Shown: positions 45,699 through 54,082 of the stretch, in pieces
Layout: every line of letters begins with the position of its first letter
How positions within the stretch are numbered: the stretch's first letter is position 1
Source: Pseudocolwellia agarivorans
GTDB lineage: Bacteria; Pseudomonadota; Gammaproteobacteria; Enterobacterales; Alteromonadaceae
Direction of reading: 5' to 3'
DNA length: 64,000 bases
Assembly (NCBI RefSeq): GCF_002000085.1
Contig: NZ_MUZU01000006.1
Span: 124,001-188,000, forward strand
Translations under genes and position numbers: made by a program
The notes under the pieces: model-generated
What the model was told of the DNA's origin: nothing
Database searches by the model: none
Seen by the model: only the letters and a program-made list of their open reading frames with translations

Positions 45699-48600
45699 TT
45701 AAAATGTAATATCTTTTAATCTTAATAAAGGCGTCGCTTGCTCTACTGTGATAGGTTTTGAGAAGAGGTAGCCTTGAAAGTTTGTACAGCCATTTTTTAA
45801 CAAAAAGGCTTTTTGTTCTTCGGTTTCAACTCCCTCAGCTATGGTTGATAAACTAAGGTTGTTGGCTAAATTGATAATGGTTGAACATATTTGTCCGTCT
45901 TCGCTGGTTGATGCGCATTCATTAACAAATGAACGATCAATTTTTAATATATCAATAGGTAAACGTTTTAAATAACTTAATGAAGAATAACCCGTACCAA
46001 AGTCATCTACTGATATTTTAATATCCATTTCTTTTAATTGCGAAAGAACGTTAATACACTTTTCAACTTCTGTTAATAACACGCCTTCTGTTATTTCTAT
46101 TTCTAAAAACTCACCCGAGATATTATTTTTTGATAACTGCGCTTTTATAAAAGGAATGAGTTGCCCTGAAATCAGGTGTTTTCCTGAAATATTCACCGAT
46201 ATGGGCACAATATTTAATCCTTGCTGACTCCATTGCATCTGTTGCTCTAAAACGTTTTTTATTGCTAACTCGCCTATCGTAATAATAGCTTCTGAATTTT
46301 CAGCAATAGGAATAAATATACTAGGCGAAATATAATTACCATCAGAGTGTAGCCAACGAGCTAAGGCTTCAAAACCAATAACATCATCACGTTCATTAAC
46401 TTTTGGCTGATAAAAAAAATGGAATTGTTCAGGATCGTTTATTGCGCTTCTTATGTCTTGTTCATAAGTAAAGTTGATAATATCAGCACCTTCCATGTCA
46501 GGCTGGAATAATTGAAAATTGTTACGGCCATTTTTTTTAGCATGGTACATTGCCATATCAGCCTGTTTTATTAACTCTTGCGCATTGGCTTTTACCACTT
46601 TAGATAAAGCGATGCCGATACTCGTTAATATATTGACCATATGCCCTTCTAATTCAATAGGACTACGTAACACACTTAATATTTCTTGTGCTTTATTTGT
46701 TGCGTCAAGTAAACTTAACTCACCTTCCATCATCACAATAAATTCATCGCCTCCCCAGCGAGCAATAATGTCTGAAGAACGTGTTACTTCAATTAATCGG
46801 CTAGCAACTTCGCATAACAAAGTGTCTCCTGCTTTATGGCCTAAACTGTCATTCACTTGTTTAAAACGGTCTAAATCTAAAAAGAAAAGAATAATGTGTT
46901 GTGTATCATTGACCGGTTTTTTAATAAAACTTTCTAGGCAGTTCATTAAATAAGTGCGGTTATATAAGCCCGTTAATGAATCGCTATACGCTAATTGTTT
47001 GAGCTTATTTTGTAATTTTAATTGCCTAGAAATATTACGAATATGTAAGGTAAATTCATTTTTAAAAACGCTACCTAAATTGGTTCTTGTTACCGATACC
47101 TCAGCGGGAAATTCGCCACTGGCTTGGCTATTTAATGTGATGGTGTTTCTTCTATTATGTAAAAGTCCTTGGGCTGTAGAAAACTGATGCTTTAAACTTT
47201 CTTTAATTGCTTCTTGCTCATCTTCTTGAATAAATAGCTCGATAAAGTTTTTTCCAATAACACTTCTTTTTAAATAGCCAAATATTTTTTCTGACGCTGG
47301 ATTAAACTCAAGAATATTGCCATGTAAATCAACGGTTACAATACTGTCCATTGATGAATCTAATATGGCACTTTTGCGTTTTTCGCTAGAACGAAATTGC
47401 TCAATAGCATCATCTCGTTGTGTAATTTCATTATTAACGCGCTTAATAACCTTATTATATTGCTTAGCTATTTGGCCAACCTCTGTAAAAGGTTCTTCGG
47501 GTACCGAGGCTGAAAACTCACCTTCCGTTTGCTGTAAACGCATTGAATCAAGTAAGTCGATGAGCTCAGTTGAGGCTCTATGCTCTGAAATATTCATACC
47601 GATCATTTCATTTTTAGCTGACACACGCAGTGGAACAAAGTGATTAATTACTTTGAACAAAATAAAACTAACAATAAAGCTGAAAGAGAAAATAGAAAAG
47701 ATACCAATAAGCTGAGCATTAAACTGCTCAAAGCGTGATAACCCTGTATCTAATACGGTTAAATCAGAAAATAAAGCAACCGCTAATGTCCCCCAAATAC
47801 CTGCAAATAAATGCACAGGAATAACACCTAAAGCATCATCAATTTTTAACTTTTCAATAACGTATGTTCCATAATACAAAACAATACCAGCGATAATACC
47901 AATAAGCATAGCTTCTTTAGCGCTAACACTGTGGCAACATGCTGTAATGGCAACCAAGCCTGAAATAACACCATTTAAAATATAACTCACATCAATAAAT
48001 TTATGATGATAGGTATGAATCATTGACGCAAATATGCCGCCAAATACTGCAGATATACAGGTATTTAATATAATGCTTGGAACTTGATCGTTAAGGGCTA
48101 AAGTACTTCCACCATTAAAACCAAACCACCCTAACCAAATCAATAAAACGCCTAATACAGCAATAGGTAAGTTACTTCCTTGTGGAAACTTTCTCTTAGG
48201 ATCGAATCGTCCTAATCGAGGGCCAATAATTAATACGGCGGCAAGTGCCACACTTCCTCCAACCGAATGAACAACGGTTGCTCCGGCAAAATCAACAAAA
48301 CCTAAACTTTCCAGCCAGCCCTGATTATTGTCTGCATAAATAGATGACCAAGCCCAATGACCACATATAGGATAAATAATCGCAGACAAAATTAATGTGC
48401 CATAAATATAGCCGCGATATGTCATACGTTCAGCTACAGCACCTGATAAAAGGGTAGCGGCCGTACCGCAAAACATCATTTGAAAAATAAAGAAGCTAAT
48501 TTGAAAAGGAGTTTGATCATCACCAAAAAAGAACTCGCTTGTGCCGAATAAACCATAAAAAGATTCACCAAACATTAAAGCAAAGCCAATAGTCCAATAA

Positions 48601-48749
48601 ACGGTTACAGCAACAATAAAATCAGAAATATTTTTGGCGGCAACATTGATACTATTTTTACTGCGGATTTTTCCACTTTCTAAACACAAAAAACCTGCTT
48701 GCATCAAAAACACTAAAAAAGCTGTAGTAAGCAGCCAAGAATAATCCAT
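45699..48749 (-). CDS. Ammonium-transporter-domain sensor with PAS, GGDEF and EAL
   Basis: The 1016-residue protein begins with a full 11-helix Amt/Rh ammonium channel (about 1-375): FLMQAGFLCLESG, FAGATVVHSVGGSVAL with pore His161, and VIPVHLFAGIWGTLAV with pore His313, so both twin-His residues are kept. A linker/HAMP-like helix (about 375-440) leads to a PAS domain (about 450-570; ILDSSMDSIVTVDLHGNILE), a GGDEF domain with intact RWGGDEF (about 663-669) and an EAL domain with GFEALARW and VDDFGTGYSSLSYLKRLPID. It may be both a cyclic-di-GMP synthase and phosphodiesterase, switched by ammonium. No glnK/PII gene is adjacent. It is inserted between the GH31 and GH13 genes of the maltodextrin locus. 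Confidence 0.93.
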   Translation of the reverse strand: MDYSWLLTTAFLVFLMQAGFLCLESGKIRSKNSINVAAKNISDFIVAVTVYWTIGFALMFGESFYGLFGTSEFFFGDDQTPFQISFFIFQMMFCGTAATLLSGAVAERMTYRGYIYGTLILSAIIYPICGHWAWSSIYADNNQGWLESLGFVDFAGATVVHSVGGSVALAAVLIIGPRLGRFDPKRKFPQGSNLPIAVLGVLLIWLGWFGFNGGSTLALNDQVPSIILNTCISAVFGGIFASMIHTYHHKFIDVSYILNGVISGLVAITACCHSVSAKEAMLIGIIAGIVLYYGTYVIEKLKIDDALGVIPVHLFAGIWGTLAVALFSDLTVLDTGLSRFEQFNAQLIGIFSIFSFSFIVSFILFKVINHFVPLRVSAKNEMIGMNISEHRASTELIDLLDSMRLQQTEGEFSASVPEEPFTEVGQIAKQYNKVIKRVNNEITQRDDAIEQFRSSEKRKSAILDSSMDSIVTVDLHGNILEFNPASEKIFGYLKRSVIGKNFIELFIQEDEQEAIKESLKHQFSTAQGLLHNRRNTITLNSQASGEFPAEVSVTRTNLGSVFKNEFTLHIRNISRQLKLQNKLKQLAYSDSLTGLYNRTYLMNCLESFIKKPVNDTQHIILFFLDLDRFKQVNDSLGHKAGDTLLCEVASRLIEVTRSSDIIARWGGDEFIVMMEGELSLLDATNKAQEILSVLRSPIELEGHMVNILTSIGIALSKVVKANAQELIKQADMAMYHAKKNGRNNFQLFQPDMEGADIINFTYEQDIRSAINDPEQFHFFYQPKVNERDDVIGFEALARWLHSDGNYISPSIFIPIAENSEAIITIGELAIKNVLEQQMQWSQQGLNIVPISVNISGKHLISGQLIPFIKAQLSKNNISGEFLEIEITEGVLLTEVEKCINVLSQLKEMDIKISVDDFGTGYSSLSYLKRLPIDILKIDRSFVNECASTSEDGQICSTIINLANNLSLSTIAEGVETEEQKAFLLKNGCTNFQGYLFSKPITVEQATPLLRLKDITF

Positions 48750-48765
48750 TCAAAACCCCTATATA

Positions 48766-49047
48766 TATACCCGTTATCATTCAAAATGCAGGTTTCAGTG
48801 GGAACTAAAAACAATTTAGACACAGATTTTACGTTCCAAAAAAAATCTAAGGTCTACATCCATGTAGGAACCTGACTAAAGTTAATAAGCCCCATAAATT
48901 GTTTTTAGACCCATCGAAGAAGCGCTTGAGCAAAATCACTTCTGCGTTAATGCTTTTTATAAGGGAACGACCATTATTACAAAGCATTGCCTTGAATTGA
49001 TATCGCTCAAGCACTCTGAAATAGCCTCTTGATTGGTAACGGGTATA
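48766..49047. repeat. MITE-like element, third family
   Basis: TATACCCGTTATCATTCAAA at the left and the reverse complement of the right end, TATACCCGTTACCAATCAAG, form terminal inverted repeats that continue with GGTTTCAGTG against CTATTTCAGAGTG. The interior has a second inverted pair, GCGCTTGAGC / GCTCAAGC. It is 282 bases with no ORF. Confidence 0.7.
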
Positions 49048-49239
49048 GACTTAATGATTTAAATTTATTTTAATAAACAATCAATTAACGCTTCATGCTT
49101 ATCATCTCTAGTGGCTGTTTTGTTGTCAAACGAGTAAATTTCATCTATGCCAACTTAAATAATACTAGTATAAGTTTTGAAAAATTAAAGTTAGCTGAAA
49201 ATATATAACTACAATATTCATATCAGTAGGTTTGTTGTT

Positions 49240-49253
49240 TGAATACGTATGCA
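49240..49253. promoter_or_regulatory. LacI-type operator of the first GH13 gene
   Basis: TGAATACGTATGCA, 63 bases before the GH13 start at 49317, is the first part of repeat copy 2. Confidence 0.75.
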
Positions 49254-49304
49254 CTAACTTGTACAGTTATTAGCAACGTCATAGCATGCTTTAAATAACA
49301 ATTT
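49240..49304. repeat. 65-bp direct repeat, copy 2
   Basis: Identical to 45593-45657 in the same orientation. It ends 12 bases before the GH13 start codon, so it comprises most of that gene's promoter and leader. Confidence 0.93.
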
Positions 49305-49316
49305 TGGGATCCTTTT

Positions 49317-51038
49317 ATGCGTAATTATTTACATGCTGTTCGCTTATCTAAGCCACCATTTTTTAACTTGATCAATATTATGGTGCTTGGAGCTTTATCT
49401 ATCAGTTGTTCTTCCATAGATAACAATAAAACACCGAATAATGCGGCGATAACACAAAGCACAAATAACATTTACGGCACTACAAACGATTACGCGAAAG
49501 AAGCTATTTATTTCTTAATGACCGATAGGTTTGTAGATGGTGACCCAAGTAATAACCATGAAAATCAAGGCGGAGAGTATCCAACATTTGATAGACCTTT
49601 AGTGGGTGAGAACGGCGAAACAGCTAATGTGGGTTATCTTGGAGGCGACTTTCAAGGTGTTATCAATAACGCACAATATATTAAAGATATGGGCTTTACC
49701 TCTGTGTGGTTAACGCCTATTTATGACAATCCTGATGAAGCCTTTTCAGGTGGCTTGCCAATTACTTATGGCGGAAAATTTAAAGACGGCGGAAAAACGG
49801 GTTACCATGGTTATTGGGGCGTTAACTTTTTTAAAACAGACGAACACTTAACCTCTCCTACCTTAGGTTTTTCTGAATTTACCCAACGTTTAAACAAAGA
49901 TTTTCAGCTAGATTTTGTGCTTGATATTGTTGCTAATCATGGTTCACCTTCTTATACCATGCCGGTTAATCAAAAATCTTTTGGTAAGCTGTATGATGAA
50001 AACAATACCTTAGTTGCCGATCATCAAAACCTTGCTCCAAAAGATCTTAATGAAAAAGAACCACTGCATCAATTTTTTAATAACAAACCCGACATTGGTG
50101 AACTCTCAGACTTTAATGAAAATAATCCAGAGGTTTTAGCCTACTTTACTAAAGCTTATTTATATTGGTTAAACCAAGGTGCGGATTCTATTCGTATTGA
50201 TACCATTAAACATATGCCACACCATTTTTGGAAAAAATTAACTGACAATCTTCGCGCACAACATCCTGATCTCTTTATTTTTGCTGAAAGCTTTTCATAC
50301 GATGCAACGTTTATTGCAGAGCATACTAAACCAGAAAATGGCGGCGTTAGCGTTTTAGATTTTCCAGGACAAAAAGCAATAACGGGTGTGTTTGAAAATC
50401 CTAACAGTAGCTATGCAGATCTGCTTTCTTACTTACATTTAACTGATGGTTTATACCAAAATCCCTATGAGTTAATGACCTTTTACGACAACCACGATAT
50501 GCCGCGTATGAACGCTAACGATAATGGCTTTATTGATGCAAATAATTGGTTGTTTACCTCTCGTGGTATTCCGGTGATTTATTATGGTTCTGAAATCAAC
50601 TTTATGACTGGAAAAGCAGAGCATGAAGGTAACAGAAATTACTTAGGACAAGCGAATATAGAGCGTGCTAAAAAGCATATTATTCATCAAGAATTAACCC
50701 AAATAGCCCAAATACGTAAACATAACATCGCCCTACAAAAAGGTGTACAACTGAATGTAGAGTTCAAGCAAAACACCGCTGTTTTTTATCGTGTTTATCA
50801 AAAGGATGGCATTAACCAAACGGCTTTGGTTTTATTAAATAAAAGCGATAGTCCTGAAACCATTACTGTTAATAAATTATTAAACGCTGGGGTTTGGCAA
50901 GACGCTCAATCTAAAGAACTGTTAACTATTACCCCAGAACAAAAGCAGTTAAGCGTGCAAGTTAATGCTCACGATGTAAAAGTTCTGCTATTAAATAGCC
51001 CTATTAATAATGCTAAATTATTAGCAATGCTGAAATAA
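49317..51038 (+). CDS. GH13 alpha-amylase-family lipoprotein
   Basis: The 573-residue protein has an N-terminal signal with a lipobox-like Cys (MVLGALSISCSSIDNN). All four GH13 regions are present: DIVANHG (I), SIRIDTIKHMPHHFW with the nucleophile Asp (II), IFAESFS with the acid/base Glu (III) and FYDNHDMPRM (IV). IYFLMTDRFVDGDPSNNHEN at the domain start and GYHGYWGVNFFKTDEHL before region I are typical of alpha-amylase/cyclomaltodextrinase-like lipoproteins. It would cleave alpha-1,4-glucans at the periplasmic face or cell surface, feeding the GH31 enzyme and the MFS transporter. Its promoter carries the operator at 49240. Confidence 0.92.
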   Translation: MRNYLHAVRLSKPPFFNLINIMVLGALSISCSSIDNNKTPNNAAITQSTNNIYGTTNDYAKEAIYFLMTDRFVDGDPSNNHENQGGEYPTFDRPLVGENGETANVGYLGGDFQGVINNAQYIKDMGFTSVWLTPIYDNPDEAFSGGLPITYGGKFKDGGKTGYHGYWGVNFFKTDEHLTSPTLGFSEFTQRLNKDFQLDFVLDIVANHGSPSYTMPVNQKSFGKLYDENNTLVADHQNLAPKDLNEKEPLHQFFNNKPDIGELSDFNENNPEVLAYFTKAYLYWLNQGADSIRIDTIKHMPHHFWKKLTDNLRAQHPDLFIFAESFSYDATFIAEHTKPENGGVSVLDFPGQKAITGVFENPNSSYADLLSYLHLTDGLYQNPYELMTFYDNHDMPRMNANDNGFIDANNWLFTSRGIPVIYYGSEINFMTGKAEHEGNRNYLGQANIERAKKHIIHQELTQIAQIRKHNIALQKGVQLNVEFKQNTAVFYRVYQKDGINQTALVLLNKSDSPETITVNKLLNAGVWQDAQSKELLTITPEQKQLSVQVNAHDVKVLLLNSPINNAKLLAMLK

Positions 51039-51156
51039 CCCTTTCAAGCTTACGGTTTAAAGCCTACTGTTAAATATAAATAAACGGTAGGTTACCTCTA
51101 TCCCTCTTTTATCTCCTTAATTTCTCCAAACTATTGCTTATTTTTTTTCAAATAAA

Positions 51157-51190
51157 TGCATACGTATGTTACACAATACATACGTATGCA
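51157..51190. promoter_or_regulatory. Tandem LacI-type operators of the second GH13 gene
   Basis: TGCATACGTATGTT (51157-51170) and TACATACGTATGCA (51177-51190) share the core ATACGTATG. Their starts are 20 bases apart, about two helical turns, so two dimers could bind the same face. They lie 110-143 bases before the preferred start at 51300. Confidence 0.75.
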
Positions 51191-51299
51191 AACCCTATGA
51201 TAGATAGGGCTTCTTAGCGTATTCTTAGTACATTGTATGAATACGATAACGAGTGGCAATAATTCAAGCCGCTTTAGTCAAACGGTTGGAGCTTTAATA

Positions 51300-52931
51300 A
51301 TGTTAGAACAAATGTGGTGGCGAGGAGCCGTAATTTATCAAGTTTATCCTCGAAGCTTCAATGACAGCAATAACGATGGCATTGGTGATTTACAAGGTAT
51401 TGTTGCTAAGCTAGATTACATTGCAAGTTTAGGTGTAGATGCGATTTGGATTTCGCCTTTTTTCAAATCTCCAATGAAAGATTTTGGTTATGATATTAGC
51501 GACTACCGAGACATAGATCCTATTTTTGGTAACTTAGCCGACTTTGATGAACTAATCGCAAAAGCGCATGCGCTAAATATTAAAATAATGATCGACCAAG
51601 TGTTAAGCCACACTTCAGATCAACACCAATGGTTTATTGAAAGCCGCGAAAACCAAACTAACGATAAAGCAGACTGGTATGTTTGGGCCGACGCTAAGCC
51701 AGACGGAACAGCGCCTAACAATTGGTTATCTATTTTTGGTGGCATGGGTTGGACATGGGAACCCCGCAGACAGCAATATTACCTTCATAACTTTTTAACG
51801 AGCCAACCCGACTTAAACTTTCATAATCCTGATGTTCGCCAAGCGGTATTAGACAATGTTGAATTTTGGCTAAAACGTGGTGTTGATGGTTTTAGATTAG
51901 ACGCGATTAACTTTTGTTTTCACGACGCTCAACTGCGCGACAACCCGCCAAAACCTAAAGAGTTAAGACAAAGCATAGGTTTTGATGAGAAAAACCCATA
52001 CGCTTATCAATACCATTATTTTAATAATACCCAAGATGAAAATTTAGGCTTTATTGAATCAATCAGATCACTACTTAATCAGTACCCAGGTACAGTGGCT
52101 TTAGGGGAAATATCGTCTGAAGATTCACTTAAAACCATGGCTGAATATACCCAAGGTGATAGCCGTTTACACATGGGTTATAGCTTCGATTTATTAACCG
52201 ACAATTTTACCGCCAGCTACATTAAACAAGTAGTTAAATCGTTAGAAGCAAGCGTATCTGACGGCTGGCCTTGTTGGTCTATCAGTAATCACGATGTGCA
52301 ACGTGTAGTCAGTCGTTGGGGTGCTAAAAATAACCTAGCTGCTGCACCAAATTTTGCCAAAATGCTATTTGCTTTAATATCATCATTACGTGGCAGTGTG
52401 TGTAGTTACCAAGGTGAAGAGCTAGGATTACCTGAAGGTGAAATTGCCTTTGAAGACATTCAAGACCCTTACGGAAAAACCTTTTGGCCACAATTTAAGG
52501 GTCGCGATGGTTGTAGAACACCTCACCCTTGGAATAAAAACGAGACTAACGCAGGCTTTTCTGAAAACACACCATGGCTACCTATGATCGACAGCCATAA
52601 ACCGCTAGCTGTAAGCGAACAAGATCTTGAACCTACATCAATTTTAAATAGCTATAGAGCATTTACCCATTGGCGTAAACAACACCCTGCACTACTTTAT
52701 GGCGACATTGAATTTATAGACTCGGATGAATCTTTATTAGTGTTTACCCGAACATTCGAAAGTCAAAAGCTACTTGTATGCTTTAACTTAAGTGATGCAA
52801 CGCAAACGTTTAATACAAGCTCATTTAACAACTTAACTGAACAAACAGGCCATAAACTCGCTGTAGGTAAAGTCGTTGGTAACAGCATTGAGTTACAGCC
52901 TTTCGGTTGTTTTTATGCTGAAGTACAGTAA
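51300..52931 (+). CDS. GH13 alpha-glucosidase (oligo-1,6-glucosidase-like), cytosolic
   Basis: The start at 51300 (MLEQMWWRGAVIYQVYPRSF) is preferred: GGAG lies 9 bases ahead and the domain begins at once, giving 543 residues; an upstream ATG at 51237 would add 21 unrelated residues. GH13 regions: IMIDQVLSHTSDQHQWF (I), DGFRLDAINF with the nucleophile Asp (II), ALGEISS with the acid/base Glu (III) and ISNHDVQRV (IV). GDLQGIVAKLDYIASLGVDA is a family hallmark. No signal peptide, so it hydrolyses imported maltose or oligosaccharides to glucose. Ends with a terminator. Confidence 0.92.
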   Translation: MLEQMWWRGAVIYQVYPRSFNDSNNDGIGDLQGIVAKLDYIASLGVDAIWISPFFKSPMKDFGYDISDYRDIDPIFGNLADFDELIAKAHALNIKIMIDQVLSHTSDQHQWFIESRENQTNDKADWYVWADAKPDGTAPNNWLSIFGGMGWTWEPRRQQYYLHNFLTSQPDLNFHNPDVRQAVLDNVEFWLKRGVDGFRLDAINFCFHDAQLRDNPPKPKELRQSIGFDEKNPYAYQYHYFNNTQDENLGFIESIRSLLNQYPGTVALGEISSEDSLKTMAEYTQGDSRLHMGYSFDLLTDNFTASYIKQVVKSLEASVSDGWPCWSISNHDVQRVVSRWGAKNNLAAAPNFAKMLFALISSLRGSVCSYQGEELGLPEGEIAFEDIQDPYGKTFWPQFKGRDGCRTPHPWNKNETNAGFSENTPWLPMIDSHKPLAVSEQDLEPTSILNSYRAFTHWRKQHPALLYGDIEFIDSDESLLVFTRTFESQKLLVCFNLSDATQTFNTSSFNNLTEQTGHKLAVGKVVGNSIELQPFGCFYAEVQ

Positions 52932-52983
52932 CGCCAACTCCCTAATAAGTTGGAATAAATAAAGTATAAACTGATTAAAAAAC

Positions 52984-53016
52984 AAAAGTCTGAATAGCAA
53001 TATTTAGGCTTTTTTA
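52984..53016 (+). terminator. Terminator of the GH13 alpha-glucosidase gene
   Basis: AAAAGTCTGAATA and TATTTAGGCTTTT form a 13-bp stem with two G-T pairs around GCAA, followed by TTTTA. Confidence 0.7.
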
Positions 53017-53101
53017 TGGAGGTTATAAATATGGTAATAGATTGAATTTATAGTTTATTTTTAAAAAAATAGCGAATGGCTATAATGATATATGTAATTA
53101 T

Positions 53102-53689
53102 TTACCTATTATACTTTATCAATTCATTGTCGATATTTATCACCCCTTCCTCAAGAAACTCTTGAATGTACTTCTGAACTTCAAGTTCGACATTATTCTT
53201 AACTCTCATGTAAGTTTTAATATGATTAAATAAAGCATCACGCCTTTTCGGTCTAGCTGTTTTAGGCATATAAATGATGTTATTAATTAAATGAGGCGTT
53301 TTCTTTTTCTCACCTTTTGTAAGCTGTATCGGTTTTACATTGTTTTTTGTTTCTCCCCAACCAACTTGCACACACTTTCTAATATTTAAATTCACATGCT
53401 TAATCAAAGGCGAGAATGCTCTATCATTACTTATCACGTCAAAGCTGACATTTTCAGGTGCTATATGATTATAATCAGAAAGGTAATAAGCTAAATGGAG
53501 ATCTAGATTGTTTTTATTAACCTCTGCAATTTTAATATAAGTGAAATCAATTGGCTTATTGTAAATATCATCGCCAAAGTTGAGGACTTTTTGTTTTGCT
53601 CCGACAAAAACAATTACTTTTGTGTAATGACCTAGGTTTACCCTATTTAAACTTCCAACATTTTCATAATCAATAAAAGCCCACTTCAT
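53102..53689 (-). CDS. PIN/NYN-like domain protein
   Basis: The ATG at 53689 (MKWAFIDYENVGSLNRVNLG) is chosen because a near-perfect Shine-Dalgarno (AGGAGGGG) lies 6 bases upstream; 195 residues. The PIN/NYN nuclease fold is suggested by an Asp in the first strand (FIDYENVGSL), NNLDLHLAYYLSDYNHIAPE with another acidic residue and VISNDRAFSPLIKHVNLNIR with the third. These proteins are predicted metal-dependent RNases of uncertain role, sometimes linked to toxin or defence loci. The C-terminal 60 residues form a basic, possibly nucleic-acid-binding helical domain. It borders the rearranged region 53.7-59.6 kb and has no antitoxin-like neighbour. Confidence 0.8.
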   Translation of the reverse strand: MKWAFIDYENVGSLNRVNLGHYTKVIVFVGAKQKVLNFGDDIYNKPIDFTYIKIAEVNKNNLDLHLAYYLSDYNHIAPENVSFDVISNDRAFSPLIKHVNLNIRKCVQVGWGETKNNVKPIQLTKGEKKKTPHLINNIIYMPKTARPKRRDALFNHIKTYMRVKNNVELEVQKYIQEFLEEGVINIDNELIKYNR

Positions 53690-54082
53690 CAATCCCCTCC
53701 TAAAAAATCAATACAAACCAATACAAAACAGCACATTAAAAATAGATGGATACATTGACTTTTTCGAATAGTTTTTTCATATAATGAAAATAAAAATGAT
53801 GAATATTAGCTTTGTTGTTAAGGTACTTTTTAGCCTTCTATTTGGTTATTAATCATCTTTCAGCTCATTAAGAAATGAGGTTAAAACGAATTTACTCATT
53901 GTTGTTCGCTTTTTAATACGACTGCATGGGTGCAGAAGGTAGGGCGACTCAGCAGACAAAGCCGAGAATAACGATGATACAAATCTCACGCCGCGTTTAA
54001 ATCCGTTTAAATCCGTTTAAATCCGTTTAAATTGAATGAAATTTAACCCTGAAAGACCAACAGACCCTAGTGTTTTTTTATT
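53690..54082. other. Noncoding junction with tRNA-like segment and tandem repeat
   Basis: No gene is apparent. At 53923-53989 there is a structured segment: TGCATGGGTGCA (self-paired), AAGGTAGGGC resembling a tRNA D-arm, CTCAGC/GCCGAG closing a 7-base loop, and CAAATCTCAC resembling a T-arm 3' half. It lacks a proper acceptor stem and U33, so it is not called as a tRNA. The tandem repeat at 53994-54033 follows. Confidence 0.35.
53994..54033. repeat. Four tandem copies of a 10-mer
   Basis: CGTTTAAATC is repeated four times head to tail (last copy ends in T). It lies just upstream of the truncated ATP-grasp gene. Confidence 0.95.

Larger units (their letters stand above)
48750..49316. other. 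Intergenic region with MITE and 65-bp repeat
   Basis: These 567 bases between the divergent Amt-GGDEF-EAL and GH13 genes contain a MITE-like element (48766-49047) and copy 2 of the 65-bp direct repeat (49240-49304) with the GH13 operator. The element begins only 16 bases before the Amt gene start, so it must carry or replace that gene's promoter. Confidence 0.7.

Noticed and set aside
53923-53989. Functional tRNA gene
   Set aside because: No 7-bp acceptor stem, no U33 before the would-be anticodon and no complete T-arm.
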